Positions 1 through 12,403 of a stretch of DNA of 64,000 nucleotides are shown here, one piece after another. The notes beneath the pieces are model-generated. The model did no database searches and was not told the DNA's origin. It was given only the letters and a program-made list of their open reading frames with translations. Origin of the DNA: Paramoeba atlantica (lineage: Eukaryota; Discosea); the NCBI GenBank assembly GCA_977017575.1, contig CDRNVI010000059.1:124001-188000 (forward strand). The letters run 5' to 3'. The first letter of the stretch is position 1, and every line of letters starts with the position of its first letter. Made by a program: the position numbers and the translations under genes.

Positions 1-122
1 GGGGTAGGGGGTCGCTCGAGTGAAAAGGACCTCGGATTCGGAACGATTAGGTCGAAAAACGGTGGTATACCAAATATTTCCAAAATCGGACAAAATACAA
101 GACCTGTAGGGGGGGGTAAAAG
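1..122. mobile_element. End fragment of a mariner-like element
   Basis: Positions about 20-120 closely match 44412-44518, including the stretch CAAAATACAAGACCTGTAGG followed by a G run. The second copy follows a Tc1/mariner transposase C-terminal fragment, so both are probably the 3' ends of the same family. The hAT-type element at 123 inserted into this sequence. The left part lies outside the window. Confidence 0.5.
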
Positions 123-192
123 CAGGGGTCCCTAAAACTTTAAAAACTTCATTATAGTACTTTTATAGTACTATAAACTTTTAAATACTATA

Positions 193-1303
193 CAGGGCGG
201 TAAATCAGATGCTGCGGGGGGTCTAAAAATTGCAAAACCCTTCAAATTTTGGAAAATGATAGCGCATTCGAGAGCTCTCGCAGAGTTCTATGTTTTTGCG
301 CTATTTTCACCCCAAAAGAAAGCAATTTTGTTTATGACATTTTTTTAAAGTTTTTTTGCCCCTCTAAAATTTGCAGTTTTTCCCAAATTTGCTCATTTTT
401 TCGTTTTTTCTCCATTTCGTCTCAGTTTTATGCCGCGAAAGCGATCCCGTTCTATGCAGAACAAAGGATCTCTCTCCGATAGGGCGTACTCCTCCCCTGG
501 GCACACCAAATATTCACATAGGAAAAAAATTCACTTGCCAGCTTGGACAGGAAAGCCGCTCGTACATTTGCAGAGCAAGTGACCCCCCGAAACCACCTCT
601 AAAAGCTTCGCAAAAGTGATTTGCGGGGGATGGAGTGAACGTTTGGATGGGTATAAGCTTTATTTATGGAATTTTTTATCATGTTCCAAACAGGGACAGT
701 AATGGGAAAATTACCATCACTTCAGATGTTTTTAAATGCGCGATGACAAAAAGAGGGGGTTTTTTAAGTTTCTTAAAGCGTCATAGCGGGGCCCGGGTTG
801 CTATGGATAATGCTCCTTGCCACAATGGCAGTTTTAGAACCTTTAAAGAAAACGAAGTCGTTGTTTTGGACTTTCCCCCAAAATCCCCAGATCTTAACCC
901 CATTGAAAACATTTGGGAAATTATGGATGCCTTTATTAAAAATGGTACTAATCCAGAAAATAGGACTGAACTCTTCTTTTCTATTGAAAGAGCGGTTGAT
1001 TACATTAAAACAGATGGCCATGACATGCTCATTAACACTTTAAACAGCATGCCGCGGCGTTTCGACATAGTAGTAGAAAAAAAGGAGAAAGTTGTAATTA
1101 TTAGTCGTCTAAAACCTTTCTCACAATTTTTGCATTTTGACGTTTTTGGGCTTCTTGTCAGTTGAACACCCCCCTATACCCCGGGAAACTGCCTTTTCTA
1201 AAACATAGAACTCTTCGAGAGCTCTCGAATACGCTATCATTTTCCAAAATTGGAAAGGTTTTGCAATGTTTAGACCCCCCGCAGCATCTGATTTACCCCC
1301 CTG
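193..1303 (+). mobile_element. Mariner-like transposon nested in the hAT-type element
   Basis: Inverted repeats run from CAGGGCGGTAAATCAGATGC (193) to the complement ending CCCCCCTG (1303). TA dinucleotides flank both ends (191-192, 1304-1305), the Tc1/mariner target. The repeats continue inward for about 100 bp, including the palindromic core CGAGAGCTCTCG. The internal gene is at 635-1165. A truncated inverted relative lies at 20353-20673. Confidence 0.8.
635..1165 (+). pseudogene. Mariner-like transposase, C-terminal catalytic part
   Basis: About 176 residues are open from a GTG; no ATG lies at a sensible start, and the N-terminal helix-turn-helix and first catalytic Asp are missing. Recognisable parts are the G-VNVWMGIS strand, MDNAPCHN with the second catalytic Asp, and the Tc1/mariner signature FPPKSPDLNPIENIW with the catalytic Glu. 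The spacing between that Asp and Glu is about 32 residues, slightly shorter than the 34 of Tc1. Stops precede the frame in the 5' half. It is a decayed transposase inside the TIR-bounded element. Confidence 0.75.
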
Positions 1304-1460
1304 TATATAAAACTTTATTTTTTTTGTTTCTCAGAAATCCAAAATAAGCGACGAAACGCATAACTTCGAATGCCAGGTCTGCGAAGTAGGCGCGAAGAAC
1401 CCCTTTTTTTTGCGAAAATTCGAGTGTCCTACTCCTCGGCCCTCACGCACTTGAAAAACA

Positions 1461-1520
1461 ACCTAAATTATGAGTAGTGGTTGCAAAATAACCTAAATTA
1501 TGAGTAGTGGTTGCGAAATA
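1461..1520. repeat. 30-bp direct repeat, two copies
   Basis: Units at 1461-1490 and 1491-1520 begin ACCTAAATTATGAGTAGTGG and differ at a single position (TTGCAAAATA versus TTGCGAAATA). The TA ending the second unit is the target site of the MITE at 1521. Confidence 0.85.
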
Positions 1521-1737
1521 CAGTGTAGAACTTTTTTACGGGACACCTTAATTAAGGGACACCCCATGTTTGGTCAAAAGTGTCACGTAATTAAGTGTCC
1601 CTTAGCTTTGACCTGTCAGATGATCTGTGAAATGTAGTGAGTCTCACTCAGTCCCAAGGCCCAAGTGTCCCTTAACTAAGTGCCCCGTAATTGAGTTGTC
1701 CCGTAATTAACGTGTCCCGCAATAAAATCCCGCACTG
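1521..1737. mobile_element. 217-bp TA-flanked MITE
   Basis: The ends are CAGTGTAGAACTTTTTTACG and the complement of CAGTGCGGGATTTTATTGCG. The imperfect inverted repeat continues inward through GGGACACxTTAATTA. TA flanks both sides (1519-1520, 1738-1739). There is no ORF. This is a second insertion inside the hAT-type element, probably mobilised by a Tc1/mariner transposase. Confidence 0.75.
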
Positions 1738-2097
1738 TACTCAGCGTCAAAAAAGGAAAATGGGGCACCCCTCTGAGACTTCCATCTCAGAGAAGGTTTT
1801 TCAAACCCGGAACTGCGAGCCGAACGCCAGGCCCCCGAGATGAACACCCCTTACAACATCCAGTACCATTCAGGGATTATTCTTGATCCCCTTCTGGCCT
1901 CCTTTAAAAATAAAGTTTTTCAAACACTTTAAAGTATTTATAGTACTATAAATGGCATTTATAGAACTATAAGTTTTTTTGAAGTACTATAAACTATATA
2001 CATAAAGTTTTAGGGACCCCTGGGTAAAAGAGGCTGAACACCACTCTACGATATAATATCATTTTCGTGCCTTTTGTGTTATCTACTCTACACTCTG

Positions 2098-2173
2098 TCT
2101 GATGATTCTGCTTAACAAAGCACTTTATACTATGACATTCATGATAAACTTCGTCTTTCGCTCCTATCTGATT
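2098..2173 (+). ncRNA. Box C/D snoRNA candidate, copy 1
   Basis: Box C is CTGATGA (2099-2105) and box D is CTGA (2168-2171), about 62 nt apart. A C'-like ATGATAA lies between them at 2141. The 15 nt directly before box D, GTCTTTCGCTCCTAT (2153-2167), pair with the universally conserved LSU rRNA stretch AUAGGGGCGAAAGAC over all 15 positions with one G-U wobble. By the D+5 rule the methylated base would be the second G of AUAGG, which by recall corresponds to the yeast 25S G908 site of snR60. First of three tandem copies about 200 bp apart. Confidence 0.75.
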
Positions 2174-2306
2174 TTTCTTTACATTTGCCGTGTTTGATAT
2201 TTAAAGATTTTATTCATTTATTTTCAAATGGGCTACAGTTTTACAATTGTTGTATATCTACTCTTTGAGTTTGTACACTCACTACTACGTTCCGTACTAC
2301 ATACTA

Positions 2307-2381
2307 TATGATGATTCTGCCTAACAAAGCATTTTTATTATGAAACTCATGATACATTTTGTCTTTCGCTCCTATCTGATT
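2307..2381 (+). ncRNA. Box C/D snoRNA candidate, copy 2
   Basis: This copy has a perfect box C (ATGATGA, 2308-2314), a C'-like ATGATAC, the identical 15-nt guide (2361-2375) and box D CTGA (2376-2379). It lies 208 bp after copy 1, measured box D to box D. The block TTCTGCCTAACAAAGCA after box C is also kept between copies and may be the D' guide or a structural part; I could not match it to rRNA. This is the best-formed copy. Confidence 0.78.
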
Positions 2382-2495
2382 TTTTGGCCGTTGTTCTCAT
2401 CTCGATTTACACTTGTTTTTACTTACTATTTATTTGAGAGTATTCATCTCGGTTTTTGTGTTATCTATTATTAGGCTTTTTAGACTCAATACTAC

Positions 2496-2570
2496 CTGAT
2501 AATTCTGCCTAATAAAGCATTTTTTTATTATGAACCTCATGATACGTTCGTCTTTCGCTCCTATCTGATC
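2496..2570 (+). ncRNA. Box C/D snoRNA candidate, copy 3
   Basis: Guide (2550-2564) and box D (2565-2568) are unchanged, 189 bp after copy 2. Box C reads TGATAA instead of TGATGA, so this copy may be weak or dead. All three are on the same strand as the protein genes, as in polycistronic kinetoplastid snoRNA clusters. Confidence 0.65.
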
Positions 2571-2781
2571 ACCCGCGTACATGTTCGTTCCTTTTTTTAC
2601 CAGTAACACTACAGTAACCCCACTAAGTGGGGTTTCGTCTTCACTAGATTTTTATCAACCTTATTCAGATTATCAATTCAGGTAGAATTAATGAATTTGG
2701 GAAAAGATCAAACGCTTGAATTCTATTTAGCATAAAACAAGACGTTTCCATTTTTGTCAAAAAGCAGTATTCTATGTGCCT

Positions 2782-4002
2782 ATGTTGAATCTCGATGATT
2801 TGAAAGCCAATTTAAGGCGGCGCATTGCAGTAGCCCCACGCCAATCTCTTTTTAATCTAAAATCAACAGGAAAACACCAAAAGCGATTACATACCGAGTC
2901 GGTACAGTCATCTGAAGGTCACGCGAAAAGATCAGTCAATGTTCATAAGACTCACCAAAATTTTCCATCGAGTTCTGTATCCGACAGTGTCACTTCTACC
3001 ACTCCTTCACAAGTCGAACTTCGCGTCAAAGAAGAGGAAATTAGTTCGCATGGAGATAGAGTGCGCACGTTTTTCCCTACAATGGACACGGAAGATATGC
3101 AGGGTGTTTCCTCTATTCATCCACCAAAGGAAGAAACCACCCCCCCGTGTGTGCAACTCTTACGATCCGAAGAATTATCCGACGGTGAATCTTCCTCCTC
3201 TGACGAAAATATTCTATCTGATACGGACATGGAGATCGTGCGGCGCCACAACACGTGGGTACAATCCCAACAACAACTTTCGCATTCTCAGTCCTCCTCG
3301 CATTCGCCTCTTTATCCCTCCTCTCATCCCAACTCACAGAACACGCCCTTGGAACTTAGTAGTATGAACCCAGGAGCTGTACATTATGATACTGACACCA
3401 TCGCACCCTATTTAACGACGGCCAAGACGTCAACCTCCCCTCCCTGCTCCCTTGTGGAGTGGGAAAACGAGGATGAGGAAGATGAGGCCATGCTCGGTGA
3501 GATGAGCCGCAGCCAGTCGTTTTCTACACAATATTCTGCGTATTTAGGTACGGTTCAAAGTCACCGTGGGTCATCTGCTCTTGATCCAATCTCCTCTGCT
3601 GCAGCAGCATCGGTTACCGATATGATTCGCCCCATAAGTACAACTCGGGCAGAGTTAAAACCAGTAAAACGTAAACCTCTGGTGGGACTTAACCCGAAGG
3701 CTCGGGATAAGCTTGATGTGATCAAGCGCATGACCTCATTCGATACGGTTAAGGCAGGGGCGGTTGTATTTTCCACAAAGAAAACCGTTTCGCAGACAAA
3801 GACAACAAAAGATATGAAAACCCGTCAGAGCAACACGGAATCCCTGGTCGTGAGTTCCAAAATGGATGGGACCGTAGCGGCAAGCTACGAGCACGTGCGC
3901 AACACAACGCAGGGGGGTAGCCAGCCGCCTTCCGCGAATGATCTTAGTCAACAAGCCCTTTTGGATGCCTTTTCGGCAGTTCCAGAGAGGTTGAATCAGT
4001 AG
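2782..4002 (+). CDS. Hypothetical Ser/Thr-rich protein
   Basis: 406 residues from the first in-frame ATG (MLNLDDLKANLRRRI). I recognise no domain. The N-terminus is basic and helical. The rest is low-complexity, rich in Ser, Thr, Pro and acidic runs (ENEDEEDEAMLGEM near residue 230), with a basic patch (KPVKRKPLVGLNPKARDKL) near residue 300 that could be a nuclear or nucleic-acid contact. There is no signal peptide or membrane segment. It is the first gene after the snoRNA array and on the same strand. The long ordered frame and balanced codon use support a real gene; the function is unknown. Confidence 0.6.
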   Translation: MLNLDDLKANLRRRIAVAPRQSLFNLKSTGKHQKRLHTESVQSSEGHAKRSVNVHKTHQNFPSSSVSDSVTSTTPSQVELRVKEEEISSHGDRVRTFFPTMDTEDMQGVSSIHPPKEETTPPCVQLLRSEELSDGESSSSDENILSDTDMEIVRRHNTWVQSQQQLSHSQSSSHSPLYPSSHPNSQNTPLELSSMNPGAVHYDTDTIAPYLTTAKTSTSPPCSLVEWENEDEEDEAMLGEMSRSQSFSTQYSAYLGTVQSHRGSSALDPISSAAAASVTDMIRPISTTRAELKPVKRKPLVGLNPKARDKLDVIKRMTSFDTVKAGAVVFSTKKTVSQTKTTKDMKTRQSNTESLVVSSKMDGTVAASYEHVRNTTQGGSQPPSANDLSQQALLDAFSAVPERLNQ

Positions 4003-4231
4003 ATTTCGCACGCCTTTCAGATAGTTTCGCACGTCTGAAGTGTGTGTACATAGTGGGCCATCAAGATATGCGAATCAGTGCGTAGTAAACTGCCAAGATG
4101 TCATGATTCTTACGGTGCCAACGCTACGGTGAGTGATGTATACTTCGAAGCTGTACAAATGGCATCGTAGCTTCCTAAACATACTCTATACACAATGTAA
4201 ATATTATTCTTGTAAGACATTTTGCTCAGAG

Positions 4232-4789
4232 ATGACCTTCATAAACCTTATTTTTTATCTGAAAGAAAATTCAACTCTACGTGACATACTTATCCGCTTT
4301 CTCATGAGCTTTGCCACCGCCTTATCTAGTTCGATACGTTCGAGCCGATGGGCTCACTGGTTCTACGCCCGGTGCGGTCGATGTCAAGAGCCGCAGCGCT
4401 TCGGGGTAGGTTACACTCCATGCCCTGATGTTGTTGTTTTCCACCAATCAACACAGTGCAAGTACTACCACCGATTGCACGACATACACGCCGGTTCCAA
4501 CGGGCGAGGACATAACCTATGGGATCTTCGCAAATGTACCGCGTGCTCATCTTTGCATGGAGATTGGATCTACCTGGACGATATTCAATATTCGGATATT
4601 ATGACGGAACGAAGGCAGAGGAATGAGAAAAATCGCCTTGCCGAGGAAAATAAATCTGACAACGCACACTCCTCCTCTCATTGCACAAAGCACCCGAGTC
4701 ATAAAACAATTGATCGGGCGAAAAATTTACAGAAGATGGAAAAACAATTAATGCGGCGTTATCCAATGAAACCGATTGTTGAAAACTGA
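4232..4789 (+). CDS. Hypothetical protein with two CxxC pairs
   Basis: 185 residues from the ATG at 4232, which directly follows TTTTGCTCAG, a good trans-splice acceptor; in-frame ATGs at 4136 and 4307 are alternatives. The middle has CGRC and CTAC about 63 residues apart with several other Cys/His (HxxxxxHDIH) between, suggesting a zinc-binding fold. The tail is charged and helical (ERRQRNEKNRLAEENK) and ends in basic residues. It follows the 2782 gene by 229 bp on the same strand. I do not recognise the family. Confidence 0.5.
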   Translation: MTFINLIFYLKENSTLRDILIRFLMSFATALSSSIRSSRWAHWFYARCGRCQEPQRFGVGYTPCPDVVVFHQSTQCKYYHRLHDIHAGSNGRGHNLWDLRKCTACSSLHGDWIYLDDIQYSDIMTERRQRNEKNRLAEENKSDNAHSSSHCTKHPSHKTIDRAKNLQKMEKQLMRRYPMKPIVEN

Positions 4790-5771
4790 GTGGTACGATC
4801 CACATCGTTCATGTACCGTTACCCCCCCTTACTTATCCCGCATTTTGACCCCAAAATCAGTGATTTTGTAATAAGTAACGTACTTGGATAAGTAGCGTAC
4901 CTGGATAAGTAGCGTACCTGAAAAATATTTCGACCTCAGCAAAGGAAACATGGGACGTTATCGGAATCCATTAGAGCGACGTGGAATCCGTTAGAGGAGC
5001 GAATAAACAGGACATCAACCTCTCGCTCACGAAGGAAGGAAAGAATTTCGATGAGCAGCATAGAGGTCAACCACCATCAAAGTTTGTCGTGGATGATAGC
5101 GCGCATGGTCTAAGAACTCTATTTGAAGCCATGTCAGAAGAAGGCCACCTTTTATCCACCCCGATGAAGTTGTTGTGGCAGTACGATGGTACTTTGCAGC
5201 TGCCGCGCTGAGTTCCCGAGAGATGGGGACTGTGGAGGACCTCGCCTGCCAGATGAGATGGGGGGCAACATTGTGTGGTCCCAAACGCCACCTCCGGTCT
5301 CATTAGCCGTGAGGATGACAGAGTTCCTCTGCGATCGACGTTCATCAGAGTCATCATCTCGAGAAAGTTTCGGACCCGCGCATCAGCATCTGTCTGAACG
5401 AGTTGAGTGCAACCGCTCATATGGCGGCGACAAACGTTCGCAAATCGACAAAAGCGCTGCCAGAACTTTTGCTTCTCATTCTCTGTTAGTTGGCTAAAAT
5501 GGTCAAATGTCCCAAAGTATTGGAACATCATGGATTTCGTGACCCACGACAAGGGCGCCACGCAAGACCGCAATCACGCGATAACCCTGAGTGTATAATT
5601 CCTGATTCTGAAGCAGAATACATGTAGATGTATTCCATAGGAGAGTCTGCAGATGGGCTAGGTTGGGGTTCAAAAAAACCTACACGAACCTACACGAATT
5701 CGCACAAACTTACACAGAACCCCTTTTTTTCCGATTTCTAGTAGTTTTACCGTAGTTCATTTTTAAAAAAA
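4790..5771. other. Intergenic region with short tandem repeat
   Basis: About 4868-4920 holds three copies of a 19-20-bp unit GATAAGTAxCGTACxTG. From 4970 to 5600 both strands carry moderate open frames (for example the minus frame 5067-5573) with no recognisable domain and no conserved start; this may be an eroded gene or element. Nothing else is supported. Confidence 0.4.
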
Positions 5772-5886
5772 TTCTTTTTTAGGCTCTTCGTTAAACGCGG
5801 TGATTGTTTTCAACTTAGAAGTCACTCATGCTGCGAGCTTCGCGTTGAAAACTACCTCCGCGTTTAACGAAGAGCCTAAAAAAGAA
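5772..5886. repeat. Perfect 29-bp foldback with second internal stem
   Basis: Arms 5772-5800 and 5858-5886 are perfectly complementary (GGCTCTTCGTTAAACGCGG and its complement, extended by A/T runs). Inside, GTTTTCAAC (5806-5814) pairs with GTTGAAAAC (5844-5852). The whole could fold into one stem-loop. It may be a foldback MITE; no target duplication was identified. Confidence 0.75.
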
Positions 5887-6538
5887 AAATTGGTTACGAA
5901 AGCCGAAAAAAACGGAAGAATTTGAGCCAAAAATCGCCGATTTTTAAGTAAAAATGGGTGCGCTTTTGCGTATTTTTGCTCTGAGGGCGCTAAATTCGAT
6001 ATTTTCTTGTGGGAACGACCATTACCATCATAAGGATTATTAGACTAATACTAGGATAAATTAGACAATACTAATTTAGTATTGTGCCTAAGAGGGTTTT
6101 TTCTTTCAGTTGTTATTATTTCGGCTGTTATTCAACTTATCATTCAAGTGACGTGTTTTAACTGAACCACTGTCCAGGTTAATATTCCTATACCCTCGTA
6201 TTATTCCTACCAGGAATATTAAGTGTCCCAATGTTGCTTAATATTCCTACCCTCCTCTCCCAGACACCGACCCTGTCTTTACTTGAGATCCACACAACTT
6301 TTTTTTCAATAATCGAGGGTAGAGCGGTAATTATACAACCACCGCAATAATATCGTAACTAAATATACCACTTTACCTAAGTTGCCAAATATAAAAGAGC
6401 GAAGATGGTTGAACACATACAAGTGCACTACAGATTCCTTTATGCTCGGGCCCAATTTTCCGCCTTTTTCAAACAAGAAATTTCTAAGATAAGCTACGAA
6501 TTTTGTTATTTATTCATTTTATATTAGTCTACATATTG
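5887..6538. other. A+T-rich intergenic region
   Basis: It contains a small palindrome around 6075-6100 (ACAATACTAAT / TTAGTATTGT) and several TTAATATTCCTA motifs in both orientations at 6178-6250. The end is the 5' flank of the LRR gene at 6539, with a TTTTATATTAG acceptor-like site at 6517-6527. No gene seen. Confidence 0.5.
6517..6527 (+). promoter_or_regulatory. Candidate trans-splice acceptor for the 6539 gene
   Basis: A T-rich run, TTTTATATTAG, ends in AG twelve bases before the ATG. Similar pyrimidine-AG sites precede other starts here (13775, 20955, 42089, 61156). Confidence 0.4.
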
Positions 6539-7321
6539 ATGATTTTCGCCGTGAGTAGCGCATTATTTTACACGCTAGGTCACCGCTTCTCTTGTAAGGA
6601 TGTCAGCGACATAATCCGACGTCCGGCTAAGGTATCTTCTTCGATACTTCCCGCCGAACATGATTTGATGCGCCTTATTCAAGGTGTAAAAAATCCCGAT
6701 TCCTCGTGGACTCCGGACACTCCTGCCTGCGATTGGGTCGGTGTCAGTTGCAACCATGCAGAAAAGGTGCGTGCAATACGCTGGGAATGGATGCAAAGTT
6801 TATATGGAACTCTGTCCCTGCGCTATTTACCGGTATCGCTTGTATCATTTTCAGTGGACCGAACGTTTAATTTGGCACATGAAAATAAAATTAGTGGGGA
6901 AATCGAATTAACGAGCCTTCCAGCAGGTTTGACTGACTTCAACCTCAGCGAAAACCGATTTAATGGTAGTGTAGATCTTACCTCCTTGCCTGAAAATCTA
7001 ACACACTTGTATTTGAATGGCAATGACTTATGCGGAGAGGTTTGTCTGGATTATTTGCCCTTGAAATTGCAACATCTTAGCCTAAGTAAGAATCATTTTA
7101 CCGGAACGCCCATTTTAACCAAGCTACCTCCCGCATTGGTATCTCTCGGCTTGTCGCAGAACCAATTCGAGGGTCATATCAATTTGGACGCTCTGCCTTT
7201 AAGCTTAAAACATTTATGGCTAGATGAGAATAAGGAGCTCTCAGGAACCTATAGTCTTAATATGCTTCCTAAGTGCATAAGTCTAACATGCACCTCAACC
7301 GGCCTCTCAAGGTGGAATTAG
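6539..7321 (+). CDS. LRR family protein 1
   Basis: 260 residues from the first ATG (MIFAVSSALFYTLG). The frame stays open upstream with a hydrophobic run (LFIHFILVYIL) but no ATG. After a short hydrophobic N-terminus comes the family cap (residues about 30-80): SSILPAEHDLMRLI, then SSW, CDWVGVSC and an IRW strand, resembling the LRRNT_2 cap of plant receptors. About six LRRs of the LPxxLxxLxLxxNxFxGxxDL form follow, ending in a short Cys-containing tail. There is no C-terminal membrane segment. Such repeats form solenoids for protein binding; the ligand is unknown. Probably secreted or surface-associated, by inference. Confidence 0.8.
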   Translation: MIFAVSSALFYTLGHRFSCKDVSDIIRRPAKVSSSILPAEHDLMRLIQGVKNPDSSWTPDTPACDWVGVSCNHAEKVRAIRWEWMQSLYGTLSLRYLPVSLVSFSVDRTFNLAHENKISGEIELTSLPAGLTDFNLSENRFNGSVDLTSLPENLTHLYLNGNDLCGEVCLDYLPLKLQHLSLSKNHFTGTPILTKLPPALVSLGLSQNQFEGHINLDALPLSLKHLWLDENKELSGTYSLNMLPKCISLTCTSTGLSRWN

Positions 7322-10300
<2,979 letters not shown>

Positions 10301-10643
10301 AGGGGGGAAGGTGAATAGGGTGGGGGGTCAAGTTAAATTTGTCTGTAAGGTGACAGGTGGGGCTGCGTACAGGTCGTTTATTCGTTGTTTTTGCTTCTTT
10401 TTTGGTTAGTAACGTTGGGGGTTAAGAAAGCGTATTTGAAAAATATGGGAAAGTATTCAATTTTTGGCACATCATGGTGGACGGTGTCGTAACGTGTGTG
10501 TAAATGATGACCACTGGATTTTGATTCGTGCACAAGTTGTACACCGTTGCACTCTAAGAGTGCAATGAAGAGTCTCTTCATTCATGAGTAAAGATCAGGT
10601 ATAAATACATTTGTTTACGTACTCTGTATCTGCCTCTAGTCAT
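10301..10643. other. Intergenic region
   Basis: 343 bp between CDC48 and the next gene, A+T-rich in its second half. No RNA gene or repeat was seen apart from TTCATTCATGAGT-type short palindromic bits near the start codon. Confidence 0.4.
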
Positions 10644-11027
10644 ATGAAAGATGAATCTTCTTTTTGTAAAGAAGAAATCGCGGACAATATTTCGGAAATA
10701 GTTGGAACAACGCATTTATTATCTGAGGAAGCCGCGGAGCTATATGAGCTCACTCTTCAGCATTATGCCGAGGAAATACTTAGCTCTGCTATAAATAAGA
10801 TGCGGTCGGAGAGGAAGTCTTCGGGTACACAAACCCCAAAAGCAGTGCTTAACATACTAACGGACAATACTTTACGAGAAAATACGGATAAAGACTCCAC
10901 GACTGGTGTTGTACATGAGATGGAATGTACTCCTACGGCACAGGGCAAAGAATGCCTTACCATATCGCGCGAGGATGTTGTTCACTGTATTCGTACGTTC
11001 CAATCCAGTGCAGCAAAGACACGCTAA
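10644..11027 (+). CDS. Small putative histone-fold protein
   Basis: 127 residues from the ATG at 10644; the frame is open a little upstream without another ATG. Residues about 22-55 (HLLSEEAAELYELTLQHY followed by AEEILSSAINKMRSER) look like the first two helices of a TAF6/TAF-type histone fold. LTISREDVVHCI near residues 107-118 looks like the third helix with the usual L-T-x-x-D-V pattern. A polar loop of about 50 residues separates them, longer than normal. A role in a transcription or centromere complex is possible, but the match is by pattern only. Confidence 0.45.
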   Translation: MKDESSFCKEEIADNISEIVGTTHLLSEEAAELYELTLQHYAEEILSSAINKMRSERKSSGTQTPKAVLNILTDNTLRENTDKDSTTGVVHEMECTPTAQGKECLTISREDVVHCIRTFQSSAAKTR

Positions 11028-12403
11028 TGGTGCTCAATTCATGTTTTTAGCGTGAGAAATTGTATTCGATTATTTCTGATTGGCTTCTTTGCGTTGAACA
11101 TTGTAGGTACCGCTAGGGGCACGTTGCTGTTGTTGCTGGTAACTTACTAAAGTATTACTAACTTACGAAGTTCTCTTTTGTTCTGTTCTTCACATTACTG
11201 TTGTAAGGTACAGCACAGGCAGCTGTCGTACAGTTCCCTTCTGGACTCGATTCAATTATAGAATTCACGTCCAACGACTTCTACACTTCCAGTCTAGGGA
11301 GCAAGTGACTTTGTCCCTGTAACAAATTTCCAGGAAGATACTCGCAACCTCACTGACAAATACCCTGTTTTTTGTTGAATAGTGTCGATGTTCGCGTTTG
11401 ATGTACGTTATACCCTTTGTCTTAAAGACTACTATTGCATTCACCATACGATTCCATGTGTTTTTCGTTCTTTCGTCTAACTCTCCTTCCGAACCGATAC
11501 ATGTAAACCCCGTTCCGGGTTAAAGTACCTGTAGCTCGCTATTGTACCGGGGGGGTACAATAAGTGGAAACGCCTGGTTTTATTGTACCCGCAAAATTAT
11601 TTCGCCTTTTTACAGATTTTCTTTTTAAAATTGATTACAATTTTACCTTTTCTACCAGCGAAGACATGAAAATAGAGAAGCGCTGGCGGCGCGAAGCGGC
11701 GCCAAATTATTTTTTGCACTATTTCGATTATTTTTCGGAATTGTACTTGTAGCAAGTACTATTGTACTTGTAGCTACGTATTGTACCTGTAGCTAGTTAT
11801 TGTACCGGGGGGGGGTACATTAACCCGGACGGGGGGTTATGTTGCGGACGGGTTTAAATATCGGCTACAACTTTACTATCAATCGAGTATTCGCGTGAGA
11901 AACCGTTTGCGAACGCTCTACCCGCGCTCGTATTATCAGTAGCCACAAAGTCTCCCAGCTTTGTATTTGTGAGCTTTTAAGTTGCGTGACCTCTGATATC
12001 TTCGTATCCCGAACCCGCCTGCTGCTCGAAAGGAAGTATACAAGCGACTTTCCGCTAAGCAAATATATTCATTCTTCTACTCAAATATTTCTTTGAAGTA
12101 AATCTCAGTTCTATGAAGTTCAAAACAACGCATCCTGACTCGATTTTCGCAGTTCTTTTGATAGAAATACGCATTCTGGAAAATCGAGGAGTAAAAAAAC
12201 TCCAACACTCTCACAACGAGTCGAAAATAGGTGTTCCGAAAATAATAAATGGGATTGTACGTTCGCAGCAAAAAGAATGAAGTACTTCTGCATAATACTA
12301 TTATAATAGTAATATTATTAATATTATTAATAGTAGTAGTATAATAGTATAATACTATTATAATAATAGTAAAAGGATTTAGTTCTTTGTTTGCGTTAAT
12401 TTC
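11028..12403. other. Intergenic region with repeated TTGTACxTGTAGCTA motifs
   Basis: Between 11520 and 11830 the motif TGTACxTGTAGCTAxxTATTG recurs four to five times. Two long-G GTAC sites (about 11545 and 11805) bracket a palindromic GGCGGCGCGAAGCGGCGCC hairpin at about 11687-11705. A related hairpin with a CTTCG loop occurs at 19708-19732. The end (12290-12375) is a simple AT-rich TAATAGTA repeat. This may be a decayed MITE; no gene is supported. Confidence 0.45.

Larger units (their letters stand above)
123..2022. mobile_element. Non-autonomous hAT-type element with 8-bp target duplication
   Basis: The ends are inverted repeats starting CAGGGGTCCCTAAAACTTTA (123) and closing with the complement (2022). 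They are flanked by an exact 8-bp direct repeat GGTAAAAG at 115-122 and 2023-2030, the hAT target-duplication length. Sub-terminal regions are A+T-rich with several TATAGTACTATA palindromes. Without its two nested insertions the element is about 570 bp and has no transposase, so it would depend on a helper. The element at 42847-43920 has similar CAGGG ends and the same sub-terminal palindromes. Confidence 0.8.

Noticed and set aside
249-619. Two overlapping + strand open frames
   Set aside because: They lie within the inverted repeat and decayed 5' part of the mariner element and show no protein pattern.
2098-2570. Regular about 200-bp repeats as a possible CRISPR or satellite array
   Set aside because: Only three units, with long variable spacers and clear box C, box D and guide elements; a eukaryotic snoRNA array explains them better.
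5067-5573. Minus-strand frame of 168 codons
   Set aside because: No domain, no relative in the window, opposite to the host genes, overlapping other open frames; cannot be supported as a gene.
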